A stretch of 64,000 nt of DNA from Hyposmocoma kahamanoa (lineage: Eukaryota > Arthropoda > Insecta > Lepidoptera > Cosmopterigidae). Location: the NCBI RefSeq assembly GCF_003589595.1, contig NW_020654810.1, positions 20,341,201-20,405,200 on the forward strand. The letters are read 5' to 3'. Shown here piece after piece: positions 46,800 to 59,570 of the stretch. A program made the position numbers and the translations under genes. The first letter of the stretch is position 1. The number at the start of each line of letters is the position of its first letter. Under the pieces are notes generated by a model. The model made no database searches, was not told the DNA's origin, and was given only the letters and a program-made list of their open reading frames with translations.

Positions 46800-49031
46800 T
46801 AGACTAAAACTGAATACAAAATAGAGGTGTAATTCTCAGAAATAATTCGAGGGCTATGTCAAGTTTTTCCTTCCTTGTAAAATACACACATACAGGCAAT
46901 TTCGTTATCTATTTCTGTGACTTGTGATTTTAAAGGAATATTGGAGAAAATCACGTGCAAAAACTAGTCAATAATACAGAAAAGTACAGTTCGGTAAATC
47001 GTTCCGTATCAGAGGATCAGATACGATCAGGCGGCTTCCATTGAAAGGAGTTTCAATATAGGATCGCGGAACTAAATGGCACATCTGATTCCGACCGCCT
47101 ACCGTCGTTGCCTACTGTATCAAGAAGAAAATCTTTTGCGATTTCAGATGCATATTGCAGTTTCGTTTATTAAGGAAATATTCAGGTTATATTACGTATG
47201 ATGTTCTATAAGTTCTAAGGTGATAAGAGTATTGCAAACAAAGCCAATCGGTTGAATTGATATAATGTAATGTTTTTAGTAATTATAATAGTCGCAAATT
47301 TTGCTGTAAAAAAGGGATCTTTCTAGTAACTTTTGAAGTCAGTTTTGTAACTCTTTGAGATAATGGAATTTTTAGGATAAAATAAATTATTATCAGTTGT
47401 TCGTAAGCTGTCGGTCTTTCTTCATTAATAACAATGTTCACATGAACCACTAGCGACATATACCAGAATGCTTAATTTGAAAAAAAAAATGGCTTCAATC
47501 TTCTTTTGATTTCGATTGAAAGCTCTGGTATATGTGGCCAGTACTTTATATGAATTGTTATTATAATTCAACATTTTAACATTATTTTATATATGTTCAT
47601 GGCTTTACAAATATAAACATAGTCATATCTCGGACACTCCATACAACAGTCGAAAGTTATTTTACCTGCTACTACTACATACATCAAGGTGCTATCCGCA
47701 CACGCTCAAACGTGTTCGTGAAGTGGCAGGGTTAACCATTACTTGTACGTGGTCAGAGCGGCAACATAGCGAAACTTCTAACGCGAATCTGTTATCTTTA
47801 ATCCTATTAATAGAATCCTAATAATTACACATGTTCATTAGGTATTTACATCGTGATAACATTACAATTTTCATTAATTCACTAACTAGAATAATATTGA
47901 AGTTTTATTTAAAAAATATATTAAAAGCAGTTAAAATGATATGATCGGTACTTTTAAATAAGGTAACCAAGGTATTTGAAGTTGCGTGTCCCAATTTTAT
48001 CATTACCTAGTTAATAATTGGGTATATTCACTAACGTAACATTTACCGGCAAAGCGAATTGGAAATTCGAGAATCCTTGTCTACTAGCTCACGAAGTTCT
48101 GACGTCTCATTATATTGACATAATAAATCTGTATTATATATTACACTGGACTAAATAAATGAAGAATACAATAATTGAATGAGTCTCAGGCATAAGTTTT
48201 TTCATCTTCGTTTCATCTTTCGGAAAACGAAAGAAACTCGCTGATAGCCTTGTTGTCGTTCAGTCAATGATGAGCTTATCATGCCTCACTAACATTTATC
48301 ATATATGTCCCTTTATTCTTCTCACTACGCATTCCAGCTTTTTTAAGAACATTCTAGACTACGTGGCCGTCCTCTTCTAATGTTGCCTTTTCCATGTTAG
48401 CTGTTTTATATATGTATAACATTGATGTATAATTAAAATTTTCCAAAAAAAATTAAAAATATTCAAGGCTCTTTCATTGCACCCTTTATTTCCTAAGCTT
48501 GTCCCAAATCCTGCATTAAAGAACTCAATCGATTTGAGCCCGGAATTTTTGGCCGGTGAAACGAAAAAAAAAGAATAAATGTTTCCTGTCGAAATTGGAA
48601 GACGACTATCAAACAAAGTTACCTAAAAAATGTTACTATGACGAGCACATTTTGATGAAAAAGAAAAAATCGGTTCTAAAACAACCGAAGTAGCTACGCG
48701 GCCAAGATCGAGACTCTAAACATCAAAACAACCATATGCTTAGCCGAGTAGTTTACTGAGTACTCCTGTTTTCGTATTTTTATTGCGTTTATTTTGGATA
48801 TTGTTAATAAAAAAAAAAAATTGGAATTCATATCTTTAAGTAACGCATTAACAAATTATAACACCTTCAATGTCGATGTATCCACGAAACGCAACTGTGA
48901 GCTACAATACAATTAGTAGTAGTACTCTTTGTCTAAATGATGAAACTCAATTTCCAAACATTGCAGCAGACCCGTCTGTAGGCATTAACAAAAACATCCC
49001 TAGTACACTACACTACCTTGCCAGGTATAGT
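46800..49031. other. No gene recognised
   Basis: A mixed-composition block at about 47000-47130 (GATCAGATACGATCAGGCGG) has no match in the window. An ACATATACCAGA / TCTGGTATATGT inverted pair flanks 47452-47535. Confidence 0.35.
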
Positions 49032-49064
<33 letters not shown>

Positions 49065-49262
49065 GCACACACTCAACATAGCCCCGCACTAGGGAAACCC
49101 TGTGTCGCGGGTGCCATGAACACACATAGACAACCACAAATTACACCCAAACTCACGAGAGAAATAAATGTAGGCCATACAAATATTTCTCCCGGCCCGG
49201 GAATCGAACCTGGGACCTCTGCGTATCAGTCCGGCACGGTAACCGTTCGGCCACAGAGGCAG
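49032..49262 (-). mobile_element. SINE B copy 6 with long (AAT)n tail
   Basis: Reverse-strand complete copy: B box GGTTCGATTCCCGGG, head GTGGCCGAACGGTTACCG. Its 3' tail is about 10 ATT units (49032-49062). Confidence 0.92.
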
Positions 49263-49863
49263 TTAAGAAGTATTGAAGTACATTTGTTAGTATACTTAAC
49301 CTAGAGACTACATGTATACAGGTTAAATATTTGATTCTTTATAATAATGTATGGTTCCCATTGAGGTCACCAACTAGTCTTTGGTTACGGATATCTGTTA
49401 ACAAGGTTGAGATAACAATAATCTTAACTAAACAATTTTCTAAAGGTCATTGTCAATTTCCTTGTGAAGTGAATTTTAGATATTATTTATCGTCTGTCGT
49501 CAATTCTTGGCGCCCTGCCAGTTATTGACATTATTAATAGTGAATACATAAAATAAAATCGAGTATGAAATTGGAATTTTGTCGATGTACGAAAACAACA
49601 CAATAAAACGTACGTTGATCCTCCCTTAAATCTTGTCCATCCTAGTCTTATTGAAAGACGGTCTGAGCTGCACAACTACACAATATAACACAATATCCAT
49701 TGTTTTCAGAAATATCTAGTGTAATCTTTGTCGTTATACTTTGAACTTCAGACTGGCTTTAAAGACAAAGATTAAGGCCTCTGATCTTAAGTACACTGTA
49801 CTACAAGACAATAAAAGTACCGTGGTCGAGATTTAAGAAACTATTATTTATGATGTATATAGA
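49263..49863. other. No gene recognised
   Basis: AT-rich with short frames lacking motifs. Confidence 0.4.
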
Positions 49864-50075
49864 CTGCCTTGGTGGCCGAACGGTTACCATACTGGACTGC
49901 CACGCAGAGCTCCCAGGTTCGATTCCCAAGCCAGGAGAAATAATTGCCTGGCCTACATATATTTTTCTCGTGAGTGTGTGTGTTATTTGTGGTTGTCCAT
50001 GTGTGTGTCCATGGCATCCGTGACACAGGGTTTCCTAGTGCGAGGCCACGAGTGTGTCTGTTGTTTATTATTTAT
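49864..50075 (+). mobile_element. SINE B copy 7
   Basis: CTGCCTTGGTGGCCGAACGG, CAGGTTCGATTCCCAAG and the full body, ending in a TTTATTATTTATATTA tail. Confidence 0.9.
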
Positions 50076-52449
50076 ATTAGTTATTGATTTCTTTTTTCTG
50101 GCATGTCGTTGATATTGGTTCTTCAACGGATGACCTTATGCCAGATTTACCAATATAAGAAGAGGAAATAATGTTATTTGTTATTATACCGTCTCAACAT
50201 CAACTGATGTTTTTAAACAAAATACATAAATCAAGAAGCGATTACGCCTCAAGCCTGTGGTCATTAAAGGCTTAAGTTTTTGCTACTATGACATCAGAAG
50301 ATCGCCATTTTGAGTAACTATAGAAATCGTGACCACGTTACAATAGCTATTAGTGAATAAAAATTTGAGGTTATTTTTTGCGATCAACACTTATTTATTA
50401 TGGAAGGTAACAAACGGATTGATAATTAATTAAGACGAACGTGGTCCTAATTGCGGAAGACAGCTCGATAGCATTGGTGTTCAGTAGAAGTTTTCGAATC
50501 AGTGGAGTTACCATTTGGACTCTGCTTCTTCTACTTACTTATGAATAATAAAATGTATCAAACTTTTCATAGACGTATGTCAAACGTTTGCAAGATAATT
50601 AGTAGATACATTATTTTAAACGGCAATATGGCCGGCAAAGACAGAATACCGATGCCTGATTTCTTTCGCCTTTCGCGGTTAGTTAGGTTAGTTTGGTAAA
50701 GCACTATGAGTGTTAGAACCTACACAAACACGGCATATTTTCATGTGCGGACAGTGCGCCGAGGTTTAGTCGCAGGCAGTAAACTTTTGTATACGTTCTT
50801 ATTGAGCCTCTGCGGCGTCGAAAGCGCGTTTTTCTGCGCGAAAAAATAAACCTTGTGCGTTGATTCTTACGTTAATTGCCCCGGTTTCTAATGCCATTAA
50901 GAGTTATTGCATTTTTCTCTTTTGTATTTAATACTGTTTCGGTCGTTAGATTGATCTTAAGGTTAAATTCACCTAATTGCGCATTCTGCGAAATGGTATC
51001 TTCGTACTACTTCGTAGAGTACAATATTACATGACTCAGCAGCTACAATCTAATACTTCAAAATTACTATTTATTAAAAACCACCGAAGCGCACTACTCT
51101 CATAATAAAAGAGCTAAAATAATTGCGCTATAGTTCCGATAGAGCGCTATTCTCAAGTTTTTATCAAGATGATATCAGATTTCTAGTAAATAGTAATACA
51201 CCCGGTTAAAAAGATCAGTGTACGTAGGATTGGTACATTAGAAAACGAGCGTGAAAACATTACTTATGTTATTTATAAAAGCACTACAAAAATAAAACAT
51301 ACTTGTTTAAGTGAAAATATGTGTTAATGTATTAAGTTTAGGTGTAATCACTGGTTGATTTGTCGGTAACTGTAAAAGAAAACCTCGTTAAGAGACAGGA
51401 TCTCTGGCAGGTGGTCATCAGTGCAACGTATACGGGCCGGATTAATAGTTATTAACACATATTACATACAATAAGTGCATTGTCGATGCAACTCGATACC
51501 TGCATGATCGAGCTGCACTGCTTTCTACATTTATGCTTTAAATGACACGCCACAGAAAATAAACTGCCTCAACATGTTAAACAATTATTATTACTGTTCA
51601 TATTTCGGATATCTATTTTAGACTTTCGCCTTTCACATTTTTCAATTTTTAAATAGTATAGTCAGTCGGGCTCAAGAATTTAGATTCAAGAACAGGTACT
51701 ATTATTGTTATTGTATTAATCATAAAGGAATAACCGAGCCACTTGGAAATCTGTCCATTCTGCCTTGTGTACCTATGCACTTAATGGAGCGCGCGGCCAC
51801 CAAATTGGTTTTACTTTTTTGTACACTTGTTATTTTGTTCTGGCAAATTGTGTTTGGCTTTACAATAAGAATTTGATTCGGTGCTCGCATTCTTAGTTTA
51901 GTTTTTATTTCAAGTTTTGTAGAAATATCAGTTAGGTACGAGTGTGTTAAACATAGTTTTACGTATATTGTATAATTTCGTTCGTATACGTATGTACAAC
52001 CATTTGTTTCTATTGGCAACGAATCGTCTGTAAGCAAATAATATAAGGCCTTACTTACGCAGATTTTGATTTCTTTCAATGTTAATGGTCTCTGGTTACG
52101 AGGTTTTGCGTAATTAAAAGTAACATAGTGGCAAATTTGACATAGTTCTATGTAGCTCTTAAGCTGTACAAGACCTGAAGCTATAGGCTACCAAACTGGT
52201 CCAATGTCTCCGACTTGTTTCTACATGACGAGTTCATTTTTAAATAGTTATTATAATATTTTGAGCCTGTTCTGTTCCACTGCTGAGCAAAAGGTCAACA
52301 TCTGGCCAGTCTTTTAAAAAGGAATTCATCATCCCGCCGAAGTGGTATACCGCGTCTCCGTTTTGAGTTGTGAGGCTTCCTCTCCGTGGTTATCTTAGCT
52401 CACAACTCGCTTAACATGTGGCACACGCGATCTGTCCAGTCCTATAACT
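50076..52449. other. No gene recognised
   Basis: A 119-codon minus frame (51720-52079) has no motif. A GC-richer block at about 50740-50860 (GTGCGGACAGTGCGCCGAGG, GCGGCGTCGAAAGCGCG) is unassigned. Confidence 0.35.
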
Positions 52450-52720
52450 GTAGCAGTGGAGCTCCTTGTGAAAGATTTCGTCCAGGGAAGTACTGTTACC
52501 TGCAATGCGAGCATTACTGCGTTTCGGTTTGAAGGCTAAGGGTGCTGGTGAAATTACAGGCACATGGGACTTGTCAACATATGTTTCAGGGTGGCAGTGC
52601 CCTTCTGACCTTTGCGATTTAAAGCTCTGAATGGCACTGCTATTTCTATGGACAAGCGTGTCGCTTGGCATCAGGCGCACGACTTGTTCGTTCCGTCACT
52701 TGCTATAATAAAGAAAAAAA
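52450..52720 (+). mobile_element. Repeat A copy 13
   Basis: GTAGCAGTGGAGCTCCTTGT to CTTGCTATAATAAAGAAAAA; a part of the CCACCTTACC...GCCAAG core is deleted. Confidence 0.9.
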
Positions 52721-53491
52721 AACTTGGTTTCGAGCTACATAGACAATTTGGTTTTGTGAGCGCAGCGTAGTGCGCATGATTCATTACTTGGTGTAAAACA
52801 AAAAAGTATACTGCGCTCCATAGTTCGCTGGCAAACCTCGACTTTGAACTTTTGGGCTTCTGTCAAGTCCAAATCTCAGCACCATAGGTGAGATTTGGAA
52901 GTATGCACATCATCCATGAGAGAACATTTAAGTAACATCAGACACTATAATATTACTAAACGTTTCAGGTAAGTCTTTTACTAATATCATCAATTTTAAA
53001 CCGTATTATGAATACGTAAATGCGTTATATCGTTTTCTTTTAAACTCTTGGGGAGAAGTCGTCGACCTGGTGCAAAAAGTGTTCTCGGAAAGAGGCGGAC
53101 TATTATTGATGTTATTTGCTGCCAGGAAATTGTTGATGGCACAAATATAACTTTGTAAAGTATACCCAAGTCCAAAAATGTGTATACAAACAAAACATTG
53201 TTATGTGAAACAGAAGGTAACAGTTCAACGTCCTTTGCCAAGGAATTTTGATAGCAAATAAAAAAATATTTAACGTATTTTCAAAGACTAGGTTGTGATT
53301 TGTAATACCATTAAAATTTGCCTATCTTTTAACCGTACATATGTATAAAATACATTATATATTGAGATGTTAGGTTTACGCGATTACTACACATGTACGG
53401 TAACAATTTCTTTCGTTGTTAGCAGTGACCATGGAAACTACAAAAAACCATGTTGTAACTTGTTTAAAAAATAAATATACAATTATAGTAA
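52721..53491. other. No gene recognised
   Basis: Contains an 11-bp-stem hairpin (TCCAAATCTCA ... TGAGATTTGGA, about 52870-52900). Confidence 0.4.
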
Positions 53492-53664
53492 CAATAATAA
53501 CGCACACACTCAACATAGCCCCGCACTAGGGAGACCCAGTGTCGCCGGTGCCATGGACACACAGATATAGACAACCATAAATTACATCCAAACTCAAGAG
53601 ATAAATAAATGTAGGCCTTGCAAATATTTTTCCCGGCCCGGGAATCGAACCTAGGACCTCTGGG
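53492..53664 (-). mobile_element. SINE B copy 8 (head truncated)
   Basis: ATAATAACGCACACACTC to B box GGTTCGATTCCCGGG on the minus strand; the A-box half of the tRNA head is missing. Confidence 0.88.
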
Positions 53665-53865
53665 ACGTGATTTTAGATCCGAAACAATAGTTTCTATCAC
53701 GTATTAAAAATAAACAAATTTCTAAATAACTATACTTTCATGTCATTTCAAATGCACCACAACCGGATTATGTACCTCAATCGATCCATGTACCCAGAAG
53801 TAAATTGCGAATGAACTGGAAAATAATAAATTCCATTTTGTCAATTTCTGTTAATATCTCCTTAG

Positions 53866-54097
53866 AGCATTTACAGGCAAAACGTATGCAAATGTGAATG
53901 AACCTGGGGAAATGTCAATCTCGGCATACGTACCAGTTTGAGGACGTTTATAAAAAAGCGAGTCAAAAGGGCCAAGGATAAACAGACGTATAAGAAAGAA
54001 CTTGATCCTTATCAACGTAAACGAAACAAACGAAAGATCGCTATGACAGTAGCGGAAGAAGTCAATGTCTCTCCTTATTCCAGCGATAGACATGATG
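53866..54097 (+). other. Candidate exon-like segment
   Basis: A strong acceptor (TAATATCTCCTTAG) ends at 53865, and a strong donor (CATGATG|GTAAGT) lies at 54097/54098. No single frame crosses the whole segment: one frame after the acceptor runs AFTGKTYANVNEPGEM to a TGA near 53938; another, open from 53892, is very basic (RTFIKKRVKRAKDKQTY, then AEEVNVSPYSSDRHDG) up to the donor. It could be two alternative exons or chance. No family recognised. Confidence 0.25.
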
Positions 54098-54299
54098 GTA
54101 AGTATGCGTGCAGGTGTTAGAGACACATTTACTTGTTATGTCAACTGTACATTGTGTTGAATCGAGAACATTAGATGATAACTGATTAAGTTCAATATCT
54201 GTACGCGAGACGTAAAGGACCTAAGTCAATATTTCGGAATTTAGATGTTTTTACAAAGATTAAACGAAAAAAAAAACACGCAATGGTACAGGACATTAA

Positions 54300-54464
54300 G
54301 GGTCGTATTCTAGAACTCTACTCAATGCTCAAGTCAGGATTTGAGTATGGTTTAAAGCACTCGAAATCATACTCAAGGCGCTGCCATTAGGGTCGTATTT
54401 CCAGTGCTTGAAATCATACTCAGATCATGACTTGAGCATTGAGTAGAGTTCTAGAATACGACCC
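54300..54464. mobile_element. Complete PIF/Harbinger-like MITE (F)
   Basis: 165 bp made almost entirely of two inverted arms of about 70 bp starting GGGTCGTATTCTAGAAC. It is flanked by TAA on both sides (54297-54299 and 54465-54467). GG(G)-starting ends plus a 3-bp TWA duplication are the known signature of PIF/Harbinger. No coding capacity. Confidence 0.88.
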
Positions 54465-54467
54465 TAA

Positions 54468-55648
54468 GTCCTATCGTCATTTGTTTTTTATTTAACATAT
54501 TTTATTAGACTTTAAAGTTTATTTCAAATGCCTAATTAAGAGCCTATTTAACACGCTCTGCAGTAAAAATTACTATCTGGCGCTTAAGGTTTTTACGTCT
54601 CACGTATATATATATATATATAAGCTCAACCACTCTCTTACCTCTAAGTAAGTAGTACGTTAGTTCTACCTTGTTGTTCGTCTAGATTGTCTTTAATAGA
54701 CTGCCCCTCTGTCAGTGGCATTAGTGTTGCCACAGTTTTTGTTATCGATTGAGCTCAAAAGGAATCGATAACTAATTATTGTTCAATTTGGCATTCTTTT
54801 TCATTTTCAGTGTAACGATGAAACTAAAACATTGTATTAATAGATGTAAACCAATCAACTTTCTCGTCTGTGGTGCTAACAGACCTTACAGTGTAATTCA
54901 CAGACTGCAGACTTGTTCCCTGAACGATATGACATGGACCTTTTGGACCAAGGCGAGAGTGAATAGACATTATTGAGGTGTGCATGCTCCATGGTCGACT
55001 TCATCGTCAGTTTCCATCAAGCAGAAGTCAAATGCACACTTAGTTTTTAAATCAAAAATAATAAAGATCTCCATTTGATTGCACTATTATATTACAAAGA
55101 TTTTGTCTTTGTATACTCGTACAAATTCGTTTGAAAAATGTCTACCATATCAGGGTTGCATAAGAAATAACAAGTTTGTATGTCTTCTATAAATGGCATA
55201 TGGTTTTAAACAATACGATTCAATCCGTAAATATCGTTCCTAAACCACATGTGGAGGTAGTTGACCGCAACGTTAGCTGTTAAACGGTCCAGTACATATG
55301 GAGTTGCAACTTAATTAATATGTAAAGATGTGTCATTCTAAGAATTCTTAATTCTTTCGCTAGTGCTAAAGTGTATTTGCGATTTATAATTATCCTGGCT
55401 CCCTGAATGCCACAGGCGAAACTCGCCTATAAGAGCTATTACACTGCCTTGTTAAAACCTGTAGTCATCAGGAGGCTAGCATGAGACACTTCAGTCAAAG
55501 AATAAATGCAGCTGTTCAAAAATGAAACATTGCCACACTTGTCGGTACGATGCTCCAGAGTACGGCCCTCGGTATTCTACCTCAATATTTACTACTACTT
55601 TATAAGATATCATGCGATAAAAAAAATACTACTGTTACGGCTTTGCCA
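54468..55648. other. No gene recognised
   Basis: Includes a (TA)n run at about 54607-54622. Short frames are without motif. Confidence 0.4.
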
Positions 55649-55815
55649 CTACAACTACAACGTAGCCACGTTAGGGCAACAGACACTGGTTCGAGTCCAG
55701 TTGGATCGAAGGAATTCTTCTTTGTTTTTGTTCGATTTTTGTATCAATAATAATAACAAAATTTTACAAAAAATAGATGCATATATACTGTAGTAAAAAT
55801 ATCATGATATTCAAA
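55649..55815 (+). mobile_element. tRNA-headed SINE family C, copy 4
   Basis: CACTACAACTACAACGTAGC then B box GGTTCGAGTCC (55688-55698), GGATCGAAGGAATTCTTC, and a TATCATGATATTC tail as near copies 1 and 2. Confidence 0.6.
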
Positions 55816-56035
55816 AAAATAAACTCATTATTATTATTAAAGAAATAGAGTAGATTCATCACGAGTGCATTTTTTAAGCAAGTCTCTCAGTCAACTAACT
55901 ATATCTAACGCACTAGCCGGAAGCGTGTAACGCATCTCGCGTGGCATTACGTATATTAGAAAACCTAGGATTCGGTCGTATGCAAATAAAAAAATCCTTA
56001 ATAAGTGATCTCTCTACACACTCTAATACCATCAT

Positions 56036-56511
56036 AGAGGCAAAGTGCTAAATTCAATACCTCGACACGTTCGAATTGGCTACTGGTGTGTTACAATGCT
56101 AAAATTTGTACAACTGTATTGACAATTTCATTTGGAACAGATACGTCGTAATGTTGAAGAGCGTGTTTTGTTTATAATTCAAATGTTTAGCCCACAGAGA
56201 AAGACTTTCTTTTGTTTTTCCAGTGTAATGAGACGTATGACCTAAATATTTTGTACATTTCGTAACGTAAAATCCTAGAGGCAAAGTGCTAAACTCAATG
56301 CCTCGACACGGTCTACTTGGTTTCTGGAACTACGGTGCTAAAAATTGTACAGCTGTATTGACAATTTTATTTGATACAATTTCTAATAGATATATTGGTA
56401 ATAGATCGTGTTTTGTTTATTATTTAAATTAATAAACGTTAGAGATAGATTTTGTTTGGTTTTTCATGTGTAATGGGACGTATGACCTAAATATTTGCAT
56501 ATTTCGTTGTT
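56036..56511. repeat. Two-unit tandem duplication J, period ~241 bp
   Basis: Unit 1 (56036-56276) and unit 2 (56277-56511) both run AGAGGCAAAGTGCTAAA, CTCGACACG, TATTGACAATTT, GCGTGTTTTG/TCGTGTTTTG, GGGACGTATGACCTAAATAT or the close variant, with scattered substitutions. Confidence 0.85.
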
Positions 56512-56649
56512 GCGATCGAATTTTAAACGGTCGTTTTTAGCAAATATGGAAAGTAGGGGCTTGTCTTACAAGTAGTAGTATTTTTACTCTACCTGAGAGA
56601 TTTTATCTTTCTTGGAAAGATCAACTCGTTTTTTTTAGTAATAATTATT

Positions 56650-56928
56650 TTTTACGATACCAAAAGACGGGACGCACAAGCCGTACGCCTGGTGGTAAGC
56701 GACACATATGTCCATAGCCGTTGCAGCGCAAAGATCTGAGGAGCATTGACACTGGGCCCGTCACCCTTGAGACATAAGTTTTAAAGTCCCATGTGCCAAT
56801 AATTTCACCAGCACCCTTACCTTCAAAACCGGAACGCTGTAAGGTTCCCATTATCGCTAGGTGGCAGAAATAAGTAAGGTAGTATTTCCCTGGATGAACT
56901 CTTTCACTAGGTGCTATATTGCTACTAA
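56650..56928 (-). mobile_element. Repeat A copy 14
   Basis: GATACCAAAAGACGGGACGC through GAACTCTTTCACTAGGTGCT, reverse orientation, nearly complete. Confidence 0.9.
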
Positions 56929-57989
56929 AAGTAAAAAGCGCTACTTGAAAAACATCAACGAGTACATACATATATTGGTATTTTAACCGTATATTGACAA
57001 AAGCACAGTCAAAATCAAAAGTAGCTGATCACTTCAATCTCTGAAAAAAGTGGCACGTGTCACATACCAATGTGGTCACAAGGGAGATCCCTGCACTATG
57101 CGTGTCTGCGTGACGAAGGCACTACCCATATACATATGATTACGTACCAATAAATAACATAATTAGTGATTAAATGATCTTACATTTATTTATTGTTATA
57201 GTTATTTGCTTCCTGTTTGTGTGTTATTTGTGTGTATTATCTAATTGTTATTTTTTTCCTTTTTTTAGATTATTTTTCCATGTTATAATTATGTTTCGTA
57301 ATTGCTAAATGTATGTGTGCTGTGTTGTTTTAACTTGGAATAAAAAAATATTTCTAATTCTATATATATATTCTACCTACAAGTGAAGTTCTATCGTAGT
57401 ATCGTATTCCAAAGAGTAACATCCCTCTTTCCCAAAGACAAGCTCTAGTTTTGTTTAGTCATATATTAGTCATCAGCAGAGAACGGACTAGGCAGACTAT
57501 ATTTATCTAAACTTCAAGGAAATATATTTCGGTGGTACAGCGAAAACGAAAGGTAAATATTTAAAGACCGTTTTAAAAAAGGTGGACAATTTGAAAAGTT
57601 TGGGACGATCACTATTCGGTTCCCTATTGTCTGTGACAAGCTTATGTTTTCCTGCACTATTCTTGACACTTCATTGTATAGTCAACAGCGCATCAAACTA
57701 TACCCTTTTGTTCGAATATTCCATCCAAAATCCGTCAATGTGTAGCTTGATGTTCGTCTGTACTAAGCGAGCGAATTATTTGTGATATGACAGGCGTCCT
57801 TGGTGTCTATCCTGCGTTACTAACAATCCGTTAAACAGTAGATTCTTGTTTCGTCTCGATTTCGAATTAATAACATTCCTTAAGTTTCTTTTTCACATCG
57901 CGTATCCGCTTGTGGCACTGTAACGATGGTTTGTGAAATGATTTGCATGCACATCTGATTTTGTTCGTGCCATAGGTCATAATTATCCT
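56929..57989. other. No gene recognised
   Basis: AT-rich. The 67-codon frame at 57582-57785 has a hydrophobic stretch but no signature. Confidence 0.4.
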
Positions 57990-58284
57990 TTTTTTTTTTA
58001 TGACGGGACGAAGAAGTCGTGCGCCTGATGGTAAGCTACACGCCCATCCATAACAATTGCAGTATCCTCAGAGCTTTAAATCGCAAAGATCTGAGGGGCA
58101 CTTCCACTGCGTCCGTCACCCTGAGACATAAGTTGACATGTCCCATATGCCTGTAATTTCACCAGCACCCTTGCCCTTCAAAACTGGAACACAGTAATGC
58201 TGACATTACTGCTTGGCGGCAGAAATAGGTAAGGTGGCAGTACTTTCCTGGGCGAACCTTTCACAAGAAGCTCTACTGCTACTA
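57990..58284 (-). mobile_element. Repeat A copy 15 (nearly intact)
   Basis: TTTTTTTTTTATGACGGGACG to CACAAGAAGCTCTACTGCTA; about 295 bp with all blocks in order on the minus strand. Confidence 0.92.
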
Positions 58285-59464
58285 TTGTTATTATACTGTT
58301 TTTAAGTAACTGTTTCGTTGTAAATGGTCTAAAACAGATCTTAATTTATTATACGTCATTATTACTTTTCAGACCGTGGTTACGGAAATGTGTGTAGAAA
58401 ACAGCGGTTTTTTCTATGGCTGTTTGTTTCGTCATAGATATTTCAAGTGTTAAGACATGTTTACACATCACAATAATTGAACGAGTCTATGAGTGAGTAA
58501 AGCCCATCATCCGTGAGAACGAAATTCAACGTGTTGTTTGTTTACCGGACGTTTATTGCCGCGATGGCTGATCTCATGGGAAACAAAGCTGTTTATTGAT
58601 TGCGTGTTTATAGCGGGATAATGAGATATTGAATAGCGTGATTACTCACATACATGATTGACGCATTTAAAGAAAATTAAGCTGTCAGGCTGCGATTCTA
58701 CCGAAGATGTGCGAGGTAGCGAGGCGGTGTGCGAGGAAAAAATCCACCTATAGGCTTACTTATTATATTATCCCAGACTCGTTTAATGCAGCTCTGGTGG
58801 AAAAAGTCTAGTTGAGCTAGATATATGCACATACAAAAAAGAAAAAGATGTGTGCGAGCGTTGCGAGCGAGGAATGTGTGCGAGATACACGAGCGAGGAA
58901 TGTGAAACAGCTGAATAGAGTCCGCTACTAAGAGTGCGCGGGTTGGGTACGATGTAGTGGGGTGACCGGAGACGACGGCAACGGCGAGACCCACGTGTGT
59001 CTCGCACACATTCCTCGCACACTTCTTTTTCCTAGGTCCGAGTTTTCTAGATTTTTGTAGTTTCGTATTCGGAACAAACACGAATAGGTTCCAATGCGCA
59101 AATGCGCTTTAGCTTTTACAACTTTTAAGTTGTTATAACAATAAACGACGTACTTCTTGCTTACCCTGAGTGGATAGTAGGCACAATACTACCTAGCGTT
59201 TACCGCTTTATAACGTCACAAAACTAACTTAAATAAATGAAACTGGAACCCGGTATGCTGCCTAAAATTATATTAGGTTGCATGGTGAATTCTAAAGTAT
59301 GCATGCATGTAGCTGACATACTCGCAGATACAAGGTAATTAGCACGTATGTACACATAAATAGAATGCTGGTAGCAGGTAGATGTAATAAGGCTAGGTAC
59401 AGGTATTGCGAAGATAGGCATGTATATAGATTTTAAGACTTTCGTGGTTATTCACTAAATGATT
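58285..59464. other. No gene; contains GCGAGGAATGTG-type repeats
   Basis: Between about 58705 and 59035, GTGCGAGG and GCGAGGAATGTG words recur in direct and inverted orientation (GTGTGCGAGGAA at 58729, ATTCCTCGCACAC at about 59010), consistent with a decayed foldback element. The open frame there (58698-59081 minus) is composed of these repeats. Confidence 0.4.
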
Positions 59465-59570
59465 ATCACTACTGTTGACTCAACCCGTGACCATGGAACG
59501 TGCAACCGTTCCGAAATATCGGGAAAATAAAAAGAAGTTATACCGTGGTAAGAAACCTGTTACTAGTGAT
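59465..59570 (+). repeat. Repeat H copy 4 (partial)
   Basis: GTTGACTCAACCCGTGACCA, TGGAACGTGCAACCGTTCCG and GAAATATCGGGAAAATAAAA follow the H 5' half pattern. Confidence 0.5.

Noticed and set aside
49032..49062. CRISPR or satellite array
   Set aside because: It is a simple (AAT)n SINE tail; no spacer-repeat organisation exists anywhere in the window.
48870..49304. Plus frame of 144 codons with a poly-Asn run
   Set aside because: The Asn run is the (AAT)n tail of SINE B copy 6, and the following part is the SINE body.
51720..52079. Minus frame of 119 codons with internal GTAAGT and TTTGCTTACAG near its start
   Set aside because: The implied intron would be only about 34 bp, the protein has no motif and composition is ordinary. 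Conservation would be needed.
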